64,000 bases of DNA. Origin: Spisula solida. Lineage: Eukaryota; Mollusca; Bivalvia; Venerida; Mactridae. The position numbers were made by a program, and so were the translations under genes. Positions 13,701 through 24,492 of the stretch are shown here, one piece after another (the stretch's first letter is position 1; the number at the start of each line of letters is the position of its first letter). Where the stretch lies: positions 17,425,130-17,489,129 of the forward strand of contig OX365949.1 of assembly GCA_947247005.1 (NCBI GenBank), read 5' to 3'. The notes under the pieces were generated by a model, which saw only the letters and a program-made list of their open reading frames with translations, had not been told where the DNA came from and did not search any database.

Positions 13701-13707
13701 AACGTGA
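7637..13707 (+). CDS. PH-PTB adaptor protein, DOK/IRS-like, short tail-less paralogue (4 exons)
   Basis: Join 7637-7720, 8670-8955, 9593-9857, 13542-13707: 801 nt, 266 aa, stop TGA. All junctions are GT-AG and the intron phases are 0, 1, 2. Residues ~8-115 form a PH domain: an opening EGILDVK strand and a closing amphipathic helix with the invariant tryptophan (RDWIWGLRKVFW). Residues ~124-245 form an IRS-type PTB domain, ending with FGVCSFVFEAEG and the helix IKDVMEIVKNTLF. In this family PH binds membrane phosphoinositides and PTB binds phosphotyrosine NPxY sites of receptor kinases. The protein stops ~20 residues after the PTB domain, so it has none of the tyrosine-rich tail of DOK or IRS proteins. 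Its neighbour at 32027-38412 is a paralogue with identical exon phases. A TTTCAG acceptor ends at 7631, five bases before the ATG, so an untranslated 5' exon probably lies upstream. Expression is unproven. Confidence 0.85.
8670..8955 (+). CDS. Adaptor gene 1, coding exon 2 (PH domain)
   Basis: Acceptor GTATTTCAG ends at 8669 and the donor CATG/GTAAGG follows 8955. It opens with PWKTRRVKLVEG, the PH strand 2 region, and ends after the tryptophan helix. Length 286 nt, leaving phase 1, as in exon 2 of the paralogue. Confidence 0.87.
8786..8807. promoter_or_regulatory. Paired TGACGTCA (CRE-type) sites inside exon 2
   Basis: TGACGTCA occurs at 8786-8793 and again at 8800-8807, forming an inverted repeat with 9-bp arms and a 4-base loop. 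The bases are coding (ITDVTMVTSK), so regulatory use is only a possibility. Confidence 0.35.
9485..9573. repeat. Imperfect hairpin just upstream of an exon acceptor
   Basis: CCACAGGTACCTGTA and ATTGATAAAGA on the left arm pair with TCTTTATCAAT and TACAGTTACCTGTGG on the right. The structure ends ~20 bases before the exon 3 acceptor of adaptor gene 1, across its polypyrimidine/branch-point area. Confidence 0.55.
9593..9857 (+). CDS. Adaptor gene 1, coding exon 3 (PTB domain, N-terminal part)
   Basis: Acceptor TTTTCATTACAG, donor GCA/GTAAGT. It encodes the PTB strands from DQVRVHLL to LVMETSQ. The block AIGRFKLE contains R194, at the place of the first phosphotyrosine-contacting Arg in DOK/IRS PTB domains. 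A 15-residue insert rich in Ser, Arg and Pro (~163-180) is longer than in the paralogue. Confidence 0.85.
11148..11405. mobile_element. MITE, copy 1 of a two-copy family (TATCGCTGG ... CCAGTGATA)
   Basis: 258-bp element in the last intron of adaptor gene 1. Its ends (TATCGCTGGCTTA, AGAAGGTC, and the reverse complement at 11376-11405) are inverted repeats. The interior matches the element at 44481-44717, including CATGAAAATC and AAGCTTGTTTTTCCATAAGT. Confidence 0.8.
12177..12408. mobile_element. Foldback/MITE with ~65-bp inverted repeats
   Basis: The left arm from 12177 (core CGATGCGATTTTATGGT, then TCTTAGTTAACCTC) is matched by its imperfect reverse complement ending at 12408. The arms occupy more than half of the 232-bp element. 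It lies in the 3.7-kb intron of adaptor gene 1. Confidence 0.75.
13542..13707 (+). CDS. Adaptor gene 1, terminal coding exon (PTB C-terminal helix)
   Basis: Acceptor TTTCATTTCAG ends at 13541. It encodes ESEFGVCSFVFEAEG, a spacer and the PTB C-terminal helix, then stops at TGA 13705-13707. The intron before it is 3.7 kb and contains two inverted-repeat elements. The sequence after the stop shows no remnant of a tyrosine tail in any frame. Confidence 0.85.
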
Positions 13708-13861
13708 AGCGTAACATGCTGCTAGACTGACGGAAACGGAGAACGAGTGGAATGCCATAGTTCAGATACCAAAATGTTCATTTTCGTCCTCTAACTGTTA
13801 CATTATGTTTTATGTTTATTGCCAAGACTTAGTTTATATCTTCAAATACGTTTCCTTGTAA

Positions 13862-13889
13862 AATAAAATCTTTATTATTATTATTATTA
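13862..13889 (+). terminator. Polyadenylation signal and (ATT)n tail after adaptor gene 1
   Basis: AATAAA at 13862-13867, 155 bp after the stop codon, is followed by a short (ATT)n run. The string CCTTGTAAAATAAAATCTTT next to (ATT)n matches, in reverse orientation, the repeat tails at 18238-18345 and 35188-35290, so the signal may come from an inserted retroelement. Confidence 0.6.
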
Positions 13890-14089
13890 CAACGTTGATT
13901 GTGTATAATATTATGTTTTCAATCATGTTGCTAGTTTTTTTTGTGTTTGATTTGGCATTGACTGTGCCTTTTTGTTTTCATATGTCCGTTTTTGTGCGTT
14001 TCGTGCCCTGATGTCTATGTTGGGTATCATCCCTGCCCTTAGGCCTATAGTTATATTTCTATATAATTTACTGATCGATGGTGTTAGGT

Positions 14090-14939
14090 TAAATACCGTC
14101 TTCAGTAATATTTTTCAAATTTAAACTAATCAACCAAAAAACAAATTTTCATTATGTTCTACAATAACAATAATAACATTGTTCAAGTATAAATTATAGC
14201 CTATTATAGGTTAGACGTATCGGGTTTTTTTTACATTTTGTGTAGGCCTATGTGATAAGAATTATATAATAGTTGGTAAGTTAGATTCAAATTGTCATGT
14301 ACCTCGTAATAAAACGAAACATTAAATAATCAAACCAATGATAAAATAATCATCTAGCTTACTATATGAATTTACCGATTTTAACGAGGTTTCAGCCAGC
14401 TTTGGTCTACAAAACCATTTAATTCCCTATTGTAATGAATGTGTATGGTTGTCAGATAGTCATACATAGGCCTACTTGGGGATTTTAGTTTATCTAGTAT
14501 GTACACAATATAAGATTTTAAGTAGAAAGGGTAATCAGGGGAAACAATCTTGTTTATTAGGATGGTTTCTATTACCTCCCATTAGTGAAAATATCTAGAT
14601 ATCCAATATGTTTCACTAAAACGTTTTTAAATATAACTATTATATTTTTTAAAATGTCTTTTTGAATACACTTAATACGTTGTTTGATTTTAATTAAGAT
14701 TGATACAATTTGAAATTATAGATTTGTCAGCATTTAAGGACTATACTTACATCTTTTTTTTCGTGTCATCAAAATGTTAAAGTTTGTTAACAACTTTATT
14801 GGTTGCCCAACTTGCAACCGATACTTTACCGTTTTTGAAGCACTGCCTCTGTGACAGTGTTAATTAAAATTCAGGAATAGACCTAATAATTATTAATAAA
14901 AATATATTAGAATATATATGTTACAAGCATTACACTATT
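14090..14939. repeat. Tandem segmental duplication, copy 1
   Basis: 850-bp non-coding unit starting TAAATACCGTCTTCAGTAAT. It is followed at once by a second copy (14940-16073) with many substitutions and small indels, for example at TAGGCCTACTTGGGGATTTT in both. Confidence 0.88.
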
Positions 14940-16072
14940 TAAATACCGTCTTCAGTAATATTTTTCAAACTTAAATAATCAATCAAATGTCATAAATACT
15001 AATTTTCATTATGTTCCTCAATAATAATAATAACATTGTTCAAGAATAAACAATAGCCAACCATGGGTTAGACGTATCGTTTTTTACATTTTGTGTAGGC
15101 CTATGTGATAAGAATTATATAATACATGTAGTTGGTAAGTTAGATTCAAATTGGCACGTACCTCGTCATAAAACGAAACATAAAATAATCAAATCAATGA
15201 TAAAATAATCATCTAGCTTACTATATATTATTGTTTTACCGATTTTTATGAGGTTTCAGTCAGCTATGATCTACAAAACCATTTATTTCCCTACTGTAAT
15301 GAATGTGTATGGTTATCAGATAGTCATACATAGGCCTACTTGGGGATTTTAGTTTATCTAGTATGTACACAATACAAGATTTTAAGTAGAAAGGGTAATC
15401 AGGGGAAACAATCTTGTTTATTAAGATAGTTTTTATTACCTCCCATTAGTGAAAATATCAATATATCTAAGTTTTTAACTAAAACGTTTTTTTAATAAAA
15501 CTATTATATTGTTTAAAATGTAAGTTTAAATACACTTAATATTTTGAATGATTTTAATTAAGATTGATACAATTTGAAATTATAGATTTGTCAGCATTTA
15601 AGGACTATACTTATATCTTTTTTTTCTAGTGAACTTCATGTGAAAGTTTGTTAACAACTTGATTGGTTGCTCAACTTGCATCCGATACTTTACCGTTTTT
15701 GTAGCACTGCCTCTGTGACAGTGTTAATAAAATTAAGGAATAGACATACACTGCCCACCAAAAATAAGTATACAGATGTTATTTGCCCACTTACTTGCCT
15801 GTAATAATACTATTTTTAGAACAATGGTAAATTTGTCACTAAAAGATGGAAAATTCAGCCTTTTTGATCACATGGTTATTTTAATTCCGAACATCTTTAT
15901 TTCTATCTCTATTTTGAATCATTTAGTAACTGTAGTTTCAGAAACTAGTATAATAGTGACCTTCTGATAAAAGTTATTGAATAATTTTACAAAGTTTAAT
16001 TTTGCAACAATTATTTACTGTATTCTTATTTTTGGTGGACACTGTATGTGTTACAAGCAATACACTACGGCG

Positions 16073-16073
<1 letters not shown>
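14940..16073. repeat. Tandem segmental duplication, copy 2, interrupted by a MITE
   Basis: It aligns along its whole length with 14090-14939. Near its end (TTAAGGAATAGACA) it is split by the 296-bp element at 15749-16044, and the alignment resumes with TGTTACAAGCAATACACTA. The corresponding site of copy 1 has AT-rich filler and no element. Confidence 0.88.
15749..16044. mobile_element. TA-flanked MITE (Tc1/mariner-type ends)
   Basis: The 27-bp terminal inverted repeats match at 24 of 27 positions: the left end begins CACTGCCCACCAAAAATAAG and the right end, reverse complemented, begins CAGTGTCCACCAAAAATAAG. TA lies directly outside both ends (15747-15748 and 16045-16046), as expected of Tc1/mariner insertion. 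The interior is non-coding. Its absence from duplication copy 1 shows it came after the duplication. Confidence 0.85.
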
Positions 16074-16175
<102 letters not shown>

Positions 16176-16520
16176 TGTAAGTAGGCCCCTGCAGAGAGTA
16201 TTTTACCATTTTGATAAGATATAGCACAGAGAATTTGACATGATCCTGACCTTTATGCATGAATATATTACAAGGTTCTTGCATTGAATATATAAATTTC
16301 CGCGAGCAAATCGTGCAATATCGGTCCTTTAGATTTGTGTTGGTATTTAAACCTCGAGCGTCTTCGTGATAGTCCCCGCTTATGAAAACATACGACCGGG
16401 GTTATAAATATAGACAATATGTTAGCTGTTAAATTATGCAAATAGAAGTTCGAGAGTCGTGTCAAATTTTCTGGACTATAATTTCGTCGCAATACATCAT
16501 GGATATTTGAGGATGAAATG

Positions 16521-17130
16521 CACACACTTGAAACCATGGTTCAGATGAAACTCCCTGGAAAACATGATCCAGATGAAACTCCATGGAAACCATGGTCCAG
16601 ATAAACCTCTGGAAATCATGGTCCAGAACGGAAACCATGGTCAAATGAAACTCACTGGAAACCATGGTCCCGGTGAAACTCCCTGGAAACCATGGTCCAG
16701 ATAAACTCCATGGAAACCATGGTCCAGATAAACCTCTGGAAATCATGGTCAGAATGAAACTCACTGGAAACCATGGTCCAAATGAAACACTCTGGAAACC
16801 TTAGTCAGAATGAAACTCTCTGGAAATCATGATCAGAATGAAACTCACCGGAAACCATGATCCCGATAACACTCCCTGAGAACCATGGACAGGATGAAAC
16901 TCTCTGGAAACCATGGTTAAGATGAAACTACATGAAAACCATGGTCTAGATAAAACTTCCTTGGAAGCATGGTACAGAATTGAAGCATGGACAGGATAAA
17001 ACTCACTGGGAACCATGGTCCAGATCGAAATTCATGGGAAACCATGGTTAGAATGAAACTCCCTGGAAACAATGGACAGGATAAAAATTAATTGGAAAAC
17101 ATTGTAGAAGATGAGGCACACAGAACGCCA
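16521..17130. repeat. Degenerate ~28-bp tandem repeat
   Basis: About 22 diverged units of the form GAAACCATGGTCCAGATGAA plus ACTCCCTG. Each unit carries CCATGG. Divergence suggests an old array. Short minus-strand frames reading (GPWFPWSL...) follow the repeat and are not taken as genes. Confidence 0.85.
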
Positions 17131-18237
17131 TGGACAGGATAAAACTCATCTGTATCCATCATTCGTTCTCATATTGTCGATGTTAGCTATGTAATCTGTA
17201 AAGACAACTGATAATCAACGTTATTATGCGATGATAAACATCAAATTTAACCGGACATTGACACATTATATATACAATATATATAATAAGAATAGTTTGT
17301 TTAACCAATAATGGATCATATAAAATGACATGTGAATGACAATAATAAAATATAACGGCAAGTTTGAACATAATAGACATATCAAATAAGGATATTTAAG
17401 GAAATAAAGCTTTTAAATTGGTACTTGTCAGAACACAAATAACATAGGTTAAATAGATCATAATTATTATGATAATAATACGAAGAAATGGCTACACGTA
17501 TGGAAAGGCGTAATTGTCTAATGACAATGTCGCTTATTTAATAAGACAGTAACGGAGTTCCATAGCTATCATCATTCTGGTCCAGTGCCAGCAGTATTGT
17601 ATTTCGATTTAAACAGTATAGTGGGCTTCGAACCCATTTCATTTCACTTGTTTGTGTTGCCAAACTATGAAGTCGTCTAGATCAGCATATAACCCAAGAA
17701 TCGAAACAGTTTTTCTCCAGTAAATATACAAATGCATAAAGGTCGAGGTGACCAGAATGAAAATTGCTTGTTATCACCACCACAGGAAATTCCACATGGG
17801 CTACGCCTTAGGAATAATGTATTTTTTAGAATTATGATACAGACGGGTATATAGTGGTTGAGCTGTGAATCGAACGTTCGATTCTTGGGTTGTATTCACA
17901 AGCTATCTTAAGTGAAAACTTAGAATTTCCTTAAGCCTTGTGTTTCAGCTAAACAGGAAATCAAGATATCAATGTTTACATAGTACATGTAAGGGTGGAA
18001 AAGCATTATATAAAGAGTTACAATATTCACAAAGAGAAGTATTCTTCGTTTCTTGTGAAATATGTGCAGCTCAATAATTTAACTTCAGTCAGAATATTTA
18101 AGTTTTGCCTTCAAATTATTTGTGAATACCAGCATAGGTTCATAAATCCAGTAGGTTGCTCTCCACGGGACCACTGATCTGCACCAAGGTTTAAATAACT
18201 CATAAACTGACGAAAATAGAATTATGGATACGTCACG
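17131..18237. other. Intergenic, no gene seen
   Basis: AT-rich, non-coding. No repeat structure noticed. Confidence 0.55.
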
Positions 18238-18345
18238 AATAATAATAATAATAATAAAAATAAAAATAATAATAATGATAATAATAATAATAAAGACTTT
18301 ATTTTACGAGGAAACTCATTTGACAATTAAATTATATGGCAATCT
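18238..18345 (-). mobile_element. Retroelement 3' tail, (ATT)n type
   Basis: An (AAT)n run at 18238-18291 is followed by AAGACTTTATTTTACGAGGA and CAATCTTCCAT. The same order is found at 35188-35290. Read on the minus strand it ends CCTCGTAAAATAAAGTC(TTT)(ATT)n, the look of a LINE/SINE 3' end with a microsatellite tail. Confidence 0.6.
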
Positions 18346-19269
18346 TCCATGAGAGCCTCAACAATAAACAGTTGAACAAGAACACTAGTACATAAAATGA
18401 AAAAAGCATAATGGCAATTTGGTCCATATGACGTCCACAATATCATAATTTTATATTATAATTGGGGAATTTCATAAAAGAGTTTCAGTGAAAGGATGTG
18501 CGAAACCGATATGTTTGGAATCTATGTGTATGTAATAAAAGGAAGGTATAAATCAAAATGCTAATCAATTAAATCTAATACTACAACTAAATCCTGGTGA
18601 TTGTCAAATACAGTCATGACAATAGCGACGTAACATTACACGGAACTGCAGTACGTATCCGCGTTAACTACGAACGGATACATAGTTTTAAGGTTCAGTA
18701 AAAAGCCATTTTTATCTTTGTATAGTCAGGATATATAAATAGGCCTATGTAGTCATTTTGTCGATTTGACATAGTCACTAATTTTTAGCTACTGTATAAT
18801 TTATATAATCAATCACAAACAAGGACACGGATGTTGGGGGAATGATTTTCTCAATTTTCGTAAAGGGTGTGGATTCGAACAAATAATATTTTATGCAAGA
18901 CCTCAGCCATGTTCCAGAATTGGCGATCTGTGTGATTTTTCTTGGGTTCATGGTAAATACGGACATGTATTACGAATACAAGGTGTTGATGGTAAACAGT
19001 TTTGAAAACCCTCGGTAAGGATCATGGGTCAGCCGTTAATGTTTTCATCAGCTGTTTATTTCAGGATGGTTGTAGTGTAGGCGCCTCTATAGTCTATTGT
19101 GGAAGAGGGTCCGCTTTGGGGGCGCGGAAAGATCGGGGCGGTTCGGTCCAAGACCGTGTAATACCAAGATAAAACAGATATTGTATCAATTTTCCCTTGC
19201 TTCGTGCACGACATTAAATTTTAATTAAGGGTCACATCCCCGCGTGATGAAGGGTAACATCAAGAAATG

Positions 19270-22200
19270 AGATGATTAGAGTGATGACTAGAGTGATGAC
19301 TAGAGTGATGACTAGAGTGATGACTAGAGTGATGACTAGAGTGATGACTAGAGTGATGACTAGAGTGATGACGAGAGTGATGACTAGAGTAATGACTAGA
19401 GTGATGACTAGAGTGATGACTAGAGTGATGACTAGAGTGGTGACGAGAGTGATGACTAGAGTGATGACTAGAGTGATGACGAGAGTGGTGACTAGAGTAA
19501 TGACGAGAGTGATGACTAGAGTGGTGACGAGAGTGATGACTAGAGTGATGACTAGAGTGATGACTAGAGTAATGACGAGAGTGATGACTAGAGTGATGAC
19601 TAGAGTGATGACTAGAGTGATGACTAGAGTGATGACTAGAGTGATGACTAGAGTGATGACGAGAGTGATGACTAGAGTAATGACGAGAGTGATGACTAGA
19701 GTGGTGACGAGAGTGATGACTAGAGTGATGACGAGAGTGATGACTAGAGTGATGACTAGAGTAATGACTAGAGTGATGACTAGAGTGATGACTAGAGTGA
19801 TGACTAGAGTGATGACTAGAGTGATGACTAGAGTGATGACTAGAGTGATGACGAGAGTGATGGCTAGAGTAATGACGAGAGTGATGACTAGAGTGGTGAC
19901 GAGAGTGATGACTAGAGTGATGACTAGAGTGATGACTAGAGTAATGACGAGAGTGATGACTAGAGTAATGACTAGAGTGATGACTAGAGTGATGACTAGA
20001 GTGATGACTAGAGTGATGACGAGAGTGATGACTAGAGTGATGACGAGAGTGGTGACTAGAGTGATGACGAGAGTGATGACTAGAGTAATGACGAGAGTGA
20101 TGACTAGAGTGATGACGAGAGTGATGACTAGAGTGATGACTAGAGTGATGACTAGAGTGGTGACTAGAGTGATGACTAGAGTAATCACTAGAGTGATGAC
20201 GAGAGTGATGACTAGAGTGATGACTAGAGTGATGACTAGAATGGTGACTAGAGTGATGACTAGAGTGATGACTAGAGTGATGACTAGAGTAATGACGAGA
20301 GTGATGACTAGAGTGATGACTAGAGTAATGACGAGAGTGATGACTAGAGTGATGACGAGAGTGATGACTAGAGTAATGACGAGAGTGATGACTAGAGTGA
20401 TGACTAGAGTGATGACTAGAGTGATGACTAGAGTGATGACTAGAGTGATGACTAGAGTGATGACGAGAGTGATGACTAGAGTGATGACTAGAGTGATGAC
20501 TAGAGTGATGACTAGAGTGGTGACTAGAGTGGTGACGAGAGTGATGACTAGAGTGATGACGAGAGTGATGACTAGAGTGATGACTAGAGTGATGACTAGA
20601 GTGATGACTAGAGTGATGACTAGAGTGATGACTAGAGTGGTGACTAGAGTGGTGACGAGAGTGATGACTAGAGTAATGACGAGAGTGATGACTAGAGTGA
20701 TGACTAGAGTAATGACTAGAGTGATGACTAGAGTGATGACTAGAGTGATGACTAGAGTGATGACTAGAGTGGTGACTAGAGTGATGACTAGAGTGATGAC
20801 TAGAGTGGTGACTAGAGTCATGACTAGAGTGGTGACTAGAGTGGTGACGAGAGTGATGACTAGAGTGGTGACTAGAGTGATGACTAGAGTGGTGACTAGA
20901 GTGGTGACTAGAGTGATGACTAGAGTGGTGACTAGAGTGATGACGAGAGTGATGACTAGAGTGGTGACTAGAGTGATGACTAGAGTGATGACGAGAGTGA
21001 TGACTAGAGTGGTGACTAGAGTGGTGACTAGAGTGATGACTAGAGTGGTGACTAGAGTGGTGACTAGAGTGATGACTAGAGTGATGACGAGAGTGATGAC
21101 TAGAGTGTTGACGAGAGTGATGACTAGAGTGATGACTAGAGTGATGACTAGAGTGGTGACTAGAGTGGTGACGAGAGTGATGACTAGAGTGGTGACTAGA
21201 GTGATGACTAGAGTGGTGACTAGAGTGATGACTAGAGTGGTGACTAGAGTGGTGACTAGAGTGATGACTAGAGTGGTGACTAGAGTGATGACTAGAGTGA
21301 TGACTAGAGTGGTGACGAGAGTGATGACTAGAGTGATGACTAGAGTGGTGACGAGAGTGATGACTAGAGTGATGACGAGAGTGATGACTAGAGTGGTGAC
21401 GAGAGTGATGACTAGAGTGGTGACTAGAGTGATGACTAGAGTGATGACTAGAGTGGTGACGAGAGTGATGACTAGAGTGATGACTAGAGTGGTGACTAGA
21501 GTGATGACTAGAGTGATGACTAGAGTGGTGACGAGAGTGATGACTAGAGTGATGACTAGAGTGATGACTAGAGTGGTGACGAGAGTGATGACTAGAGTGA
21601 TGACGAGAGTGATGACTAGAGTGGTGACGAGAGTGATGACTAGAGTGGTGACTAGAGTGATGACTAGAGTGATGACTAGAGTGGTGACGAGAGTGATGAC
21701 TAGAGTGGTGACTAGAGTGATGACTAGAGTGATGACTAGAGTGGTGACGAGAGTGATGACTAGAGTGATGACTAGAGTGATGACTAGAGTGATGACTAGA
21801 GTGATGACTAGAGTGGTGACTAGAGTGATGACTAGAGTGATGACTAGAGTGATGACTAGAGTGATGACTAGAGTGGTGACTAGAGTGATGACTAGAGTGA
21901 TGACTAGAGTGATGACTAGAGTGATGACTAGAGTGGTGACTAGAGTGATGACTAGAGTGGTGACTAGAGTGATGACTAGAGTGATGACTAGAGTGGTGAC
22001 TAGAGTAATGACGAGAGTGATGACTAGAGTGATGACTAGAGTGATGACGAGAGTGATGACTAGAGTGATGACTAGAGTGATGACTAGAGTGGTGACTAGA
22101 GTGATGACTAGAGTGATGACTAGAGTGATGACGAGAGTGATGACTAGAGTGATGACTAGAGTGATGACGAGAGTGATGACTAGAGTAATGACGAGAGTGA

Positions 22201-22538
22201 TGACTAGAGTGATGACTAGAGTGATGACTAGAGTAATGACGAGAGTGATGACTAGAGTGATGACTAGAGTGATGACGAGAGTGATGACTAGAGTAATGAC
22301 GAGAGTGATGACTAGAGTGGTGACTAGAGTGATGACTAGAGTGATGACTAGAGTGGTGACTAGAGTGATGACTAGAGTGGTGACTAGAGTGATGACTAGA
22401 GTGGTGACGAGAGTGGTGACGAGAGTGATGACTAGAGTGATGACTAGAGTGGTGACTAGAGTGATGACTAGAGTGATGACTAGAGTGGTGACGAGAGTGA
22501 TGACTAGAGTGATGATGAGAGTGATGACGAGAGTGGTT
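19270..22538. repeat. Giant 12-bp minisatellite (TAGAGTGATGAC)n, ~272 units
   Basis: 3.27 kb of nearly unbroken 12-bp units with no indels. Variation sits at three positions: GACT/GACG, GTG/GTA before ATG, and GATG/GGTG. Because 12 is a multiple of 3 and the unit lacks stops in several frames, there are open frames of ~1094 codons (plus, MTRV), ~1107 codons (minus, SHHS) and 529 codons (minus, ITLV). They begin and end at the array edges and show no other protein feature. A 60-bp higher-order period is plain at 21661-21760 and 21781-21960. The plus strand has about one C per 12 bases, giving extreme strand asymmetry. Confidence 0.95.
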
Positions 22539-23166
22539 AGTATACGCCCGATATAATCTGCAGGTGAATGGACCTAAAATCAACTAATAACGTTACACAT
22601 TATAGTAAATTAAGATGTTATTTATACCATTATTCGAATCAATAAAATTATGTTTAAAACCGGACGTTCTCTACGTGAAATCGTAACACTTCGGGCAATC
22701 GGTAAATTTCGGAAATCATAAAACTATAGATGAAATCACGACTTCAATCACAGTAATATTTGACCAAAGAGATAATACATTCAAATAATCTTTGATATTT
22801 GTAATCTGTCTGTCACCCCCATGTTAGGTATCAGATTAACGGATTAAACTTTGATGGGTATTCTATTCCGATTAATAATTTCAAACAACAGTATTAACAA
22901 ATGTTTACAAACAGAAACCCGACGATAAGAATTTAACATCGTCATGTACACTCGGCAGTCCCACTCAAACCTGTCGGTCCCATTTTTGTCAATGTAAAAG
23001 TCACCCGAACCAGGCCGGCACTTAACGTTTTATGGTTTTATGAAAGTGTTTATTGACCCCATTTTGCACTCTTCTGCACCGTAGACTATTCGTTGTTGCT
23101 GAGATTGTAAACAGTGTTAGATCATGTTTCACGCACGCACCTTTACCCACACGCACGACTCATTAA
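22539..23166. other. Intergenic, no gene seen
   Basis: Unique AT-rich DNA between the minisatellite and the first MITE. Confidence 0.5.
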
Positions 23167-23730
23167 AGCCCCGTTTCCATGAAGCGTAAAAACTACGCGT
23201 TTTCGGCGCGTATTTATTCGGCACGTAACACGCGCCAAATACATATATTTCGCTTCAGTCTATATTGCATGTTGCCGTTTCCATTGACGCGTTTTTCAGC
23301 GCGTAATATTTTACGCGCCGAAAAAAATCGCTTCGGTAGCGAATTTTTTACGCATGCTTTTAGGGTATAAACTGACATAGTTTCCTCGATTTTAGTATTG
23401 CTTTATTGAAACCACTCATCTTAAATTGAAAGAATTTAGTTTTACAGGTTGACAAGAAGGTCATAGAAGTATCCCTGTCTTTTTGAAAAACATCAAAAAA
23501 TGTGTCTGACCAAAAACATAACCACCATCTTCTCCACCTCATTATCTTTCAAATGGGCTAGAAAACATGCAATTGCATCTTTTGTTATGGTCTGGAAGAC
23601 TCATTTGTCTTTAAAATATCGAAGAAATGTACGCGTTTTTATCCGAAAAACGCGTCTCTTTTCAGCTTCATGGAAACAGATTTTCGGCGCGTACTTCGGC
23701 CGAAATAATACGCTCCATGGAAACCCGGCT
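23167..23730. mobile_element. MITE with GTTTCCATG-type inverted ends
   Basis: The left end AGCCCCGTTTCCATGAAGCG and the right end, reverse complemented AGCCGGGTTTCCATGGAGCG, form terminal inverted repeats. The interior is rich in CGCG words (ACGCGTTTTTC, GGCGCGTA) and in subterminal repeats TTTCGGCGCGTA. No transposase is encoded and no clear target duplication was found. Confidence 0.7.
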
Positions 23731-23813
23731 GTACTCTGTCGGTCTCTCTGCTTCTGCGACAGTGAAATGTATCACTCTGTAACGCTGTCGTGAACTGCAA
23801 CTTTGAAATAGTG

Positions 23814-24492
23814 TATCGTCGCTGTTCTTCGAAAACCTCGTATATCAATTTTTGCTACTTTTCAGGAGACGAAATATAATAAATAACATTTTACTTGTAG
23901 TGAATATTTATTTAATTCTTTGACACGAACATAGCATTTGTAACTCCCCTTTGAATGTACATAAATGTACTTGTCGACTAAGCAAAGGAAAGTCCAAACT
24001 ATACCTTTTTACTCAATTATACGAGCTTTTGCTTCTTGTTTCCTGTCGAATTTGTTCCAGTTGCACTTATTCGACTTTTTCGCGGCATTATTCAGTTTTT
24101 TCGCATTACGTATTTACGTTTTCTTGGTCCTCGTATAACTTAAATTAGCCATTTATCAATATTTTTATTGTTCAACGTTAAAATATTAATGTGTTTCTAC
24201 TTATCCGTTGTAATATACCATTACAGGTTAATTGTTTTGCACATTTGACGTAAGCACAACCTGAAAATAACCAAACAAGTTATACGAGGTTTTCGCAGAC
24301 AAAAATGTGGCCCCATTAAAAAAATCCGGAAATTTCGCACAAGTACTAGCTTTCTCATTTCAGTGACTATTTTTAGACTATCTTATCCGGCATTTTCGCA
24401 AAAGACTTGTCACTGAATGGGCTTTCCGATGTGCGTATAATCGTTTTTTAGCCAAAACATATATACGAGGGTTTCGAAGAACAGCGACGGTA
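23814..24492. mobile_element. MITE with CGTCGCTGTTCTTCGAAA ends
   Basis: Bases 23814-23843 and the reverse complement of 24463-24492 share CGTCGCTGTTCTTCGAAA and CTCGTATA, about 30 bp with three mismatches. TA stands at each outer edge. The 679-bp interior has no coding capacity and holds further short TTTTCGCA repeats. Confidence 0.75.

Noticed and set aside
16462..17016. Minus-strand GPWFPWSL-type frames
   Set aside because: Follow the degenerate 28-bp repeat.
19260..22583. Open frames of 1107, 1094 and 529 codons
   Set aside because: They are translations of a 12-bp repeat in different frames and strands, begin and end with the array, and have no other protein character.
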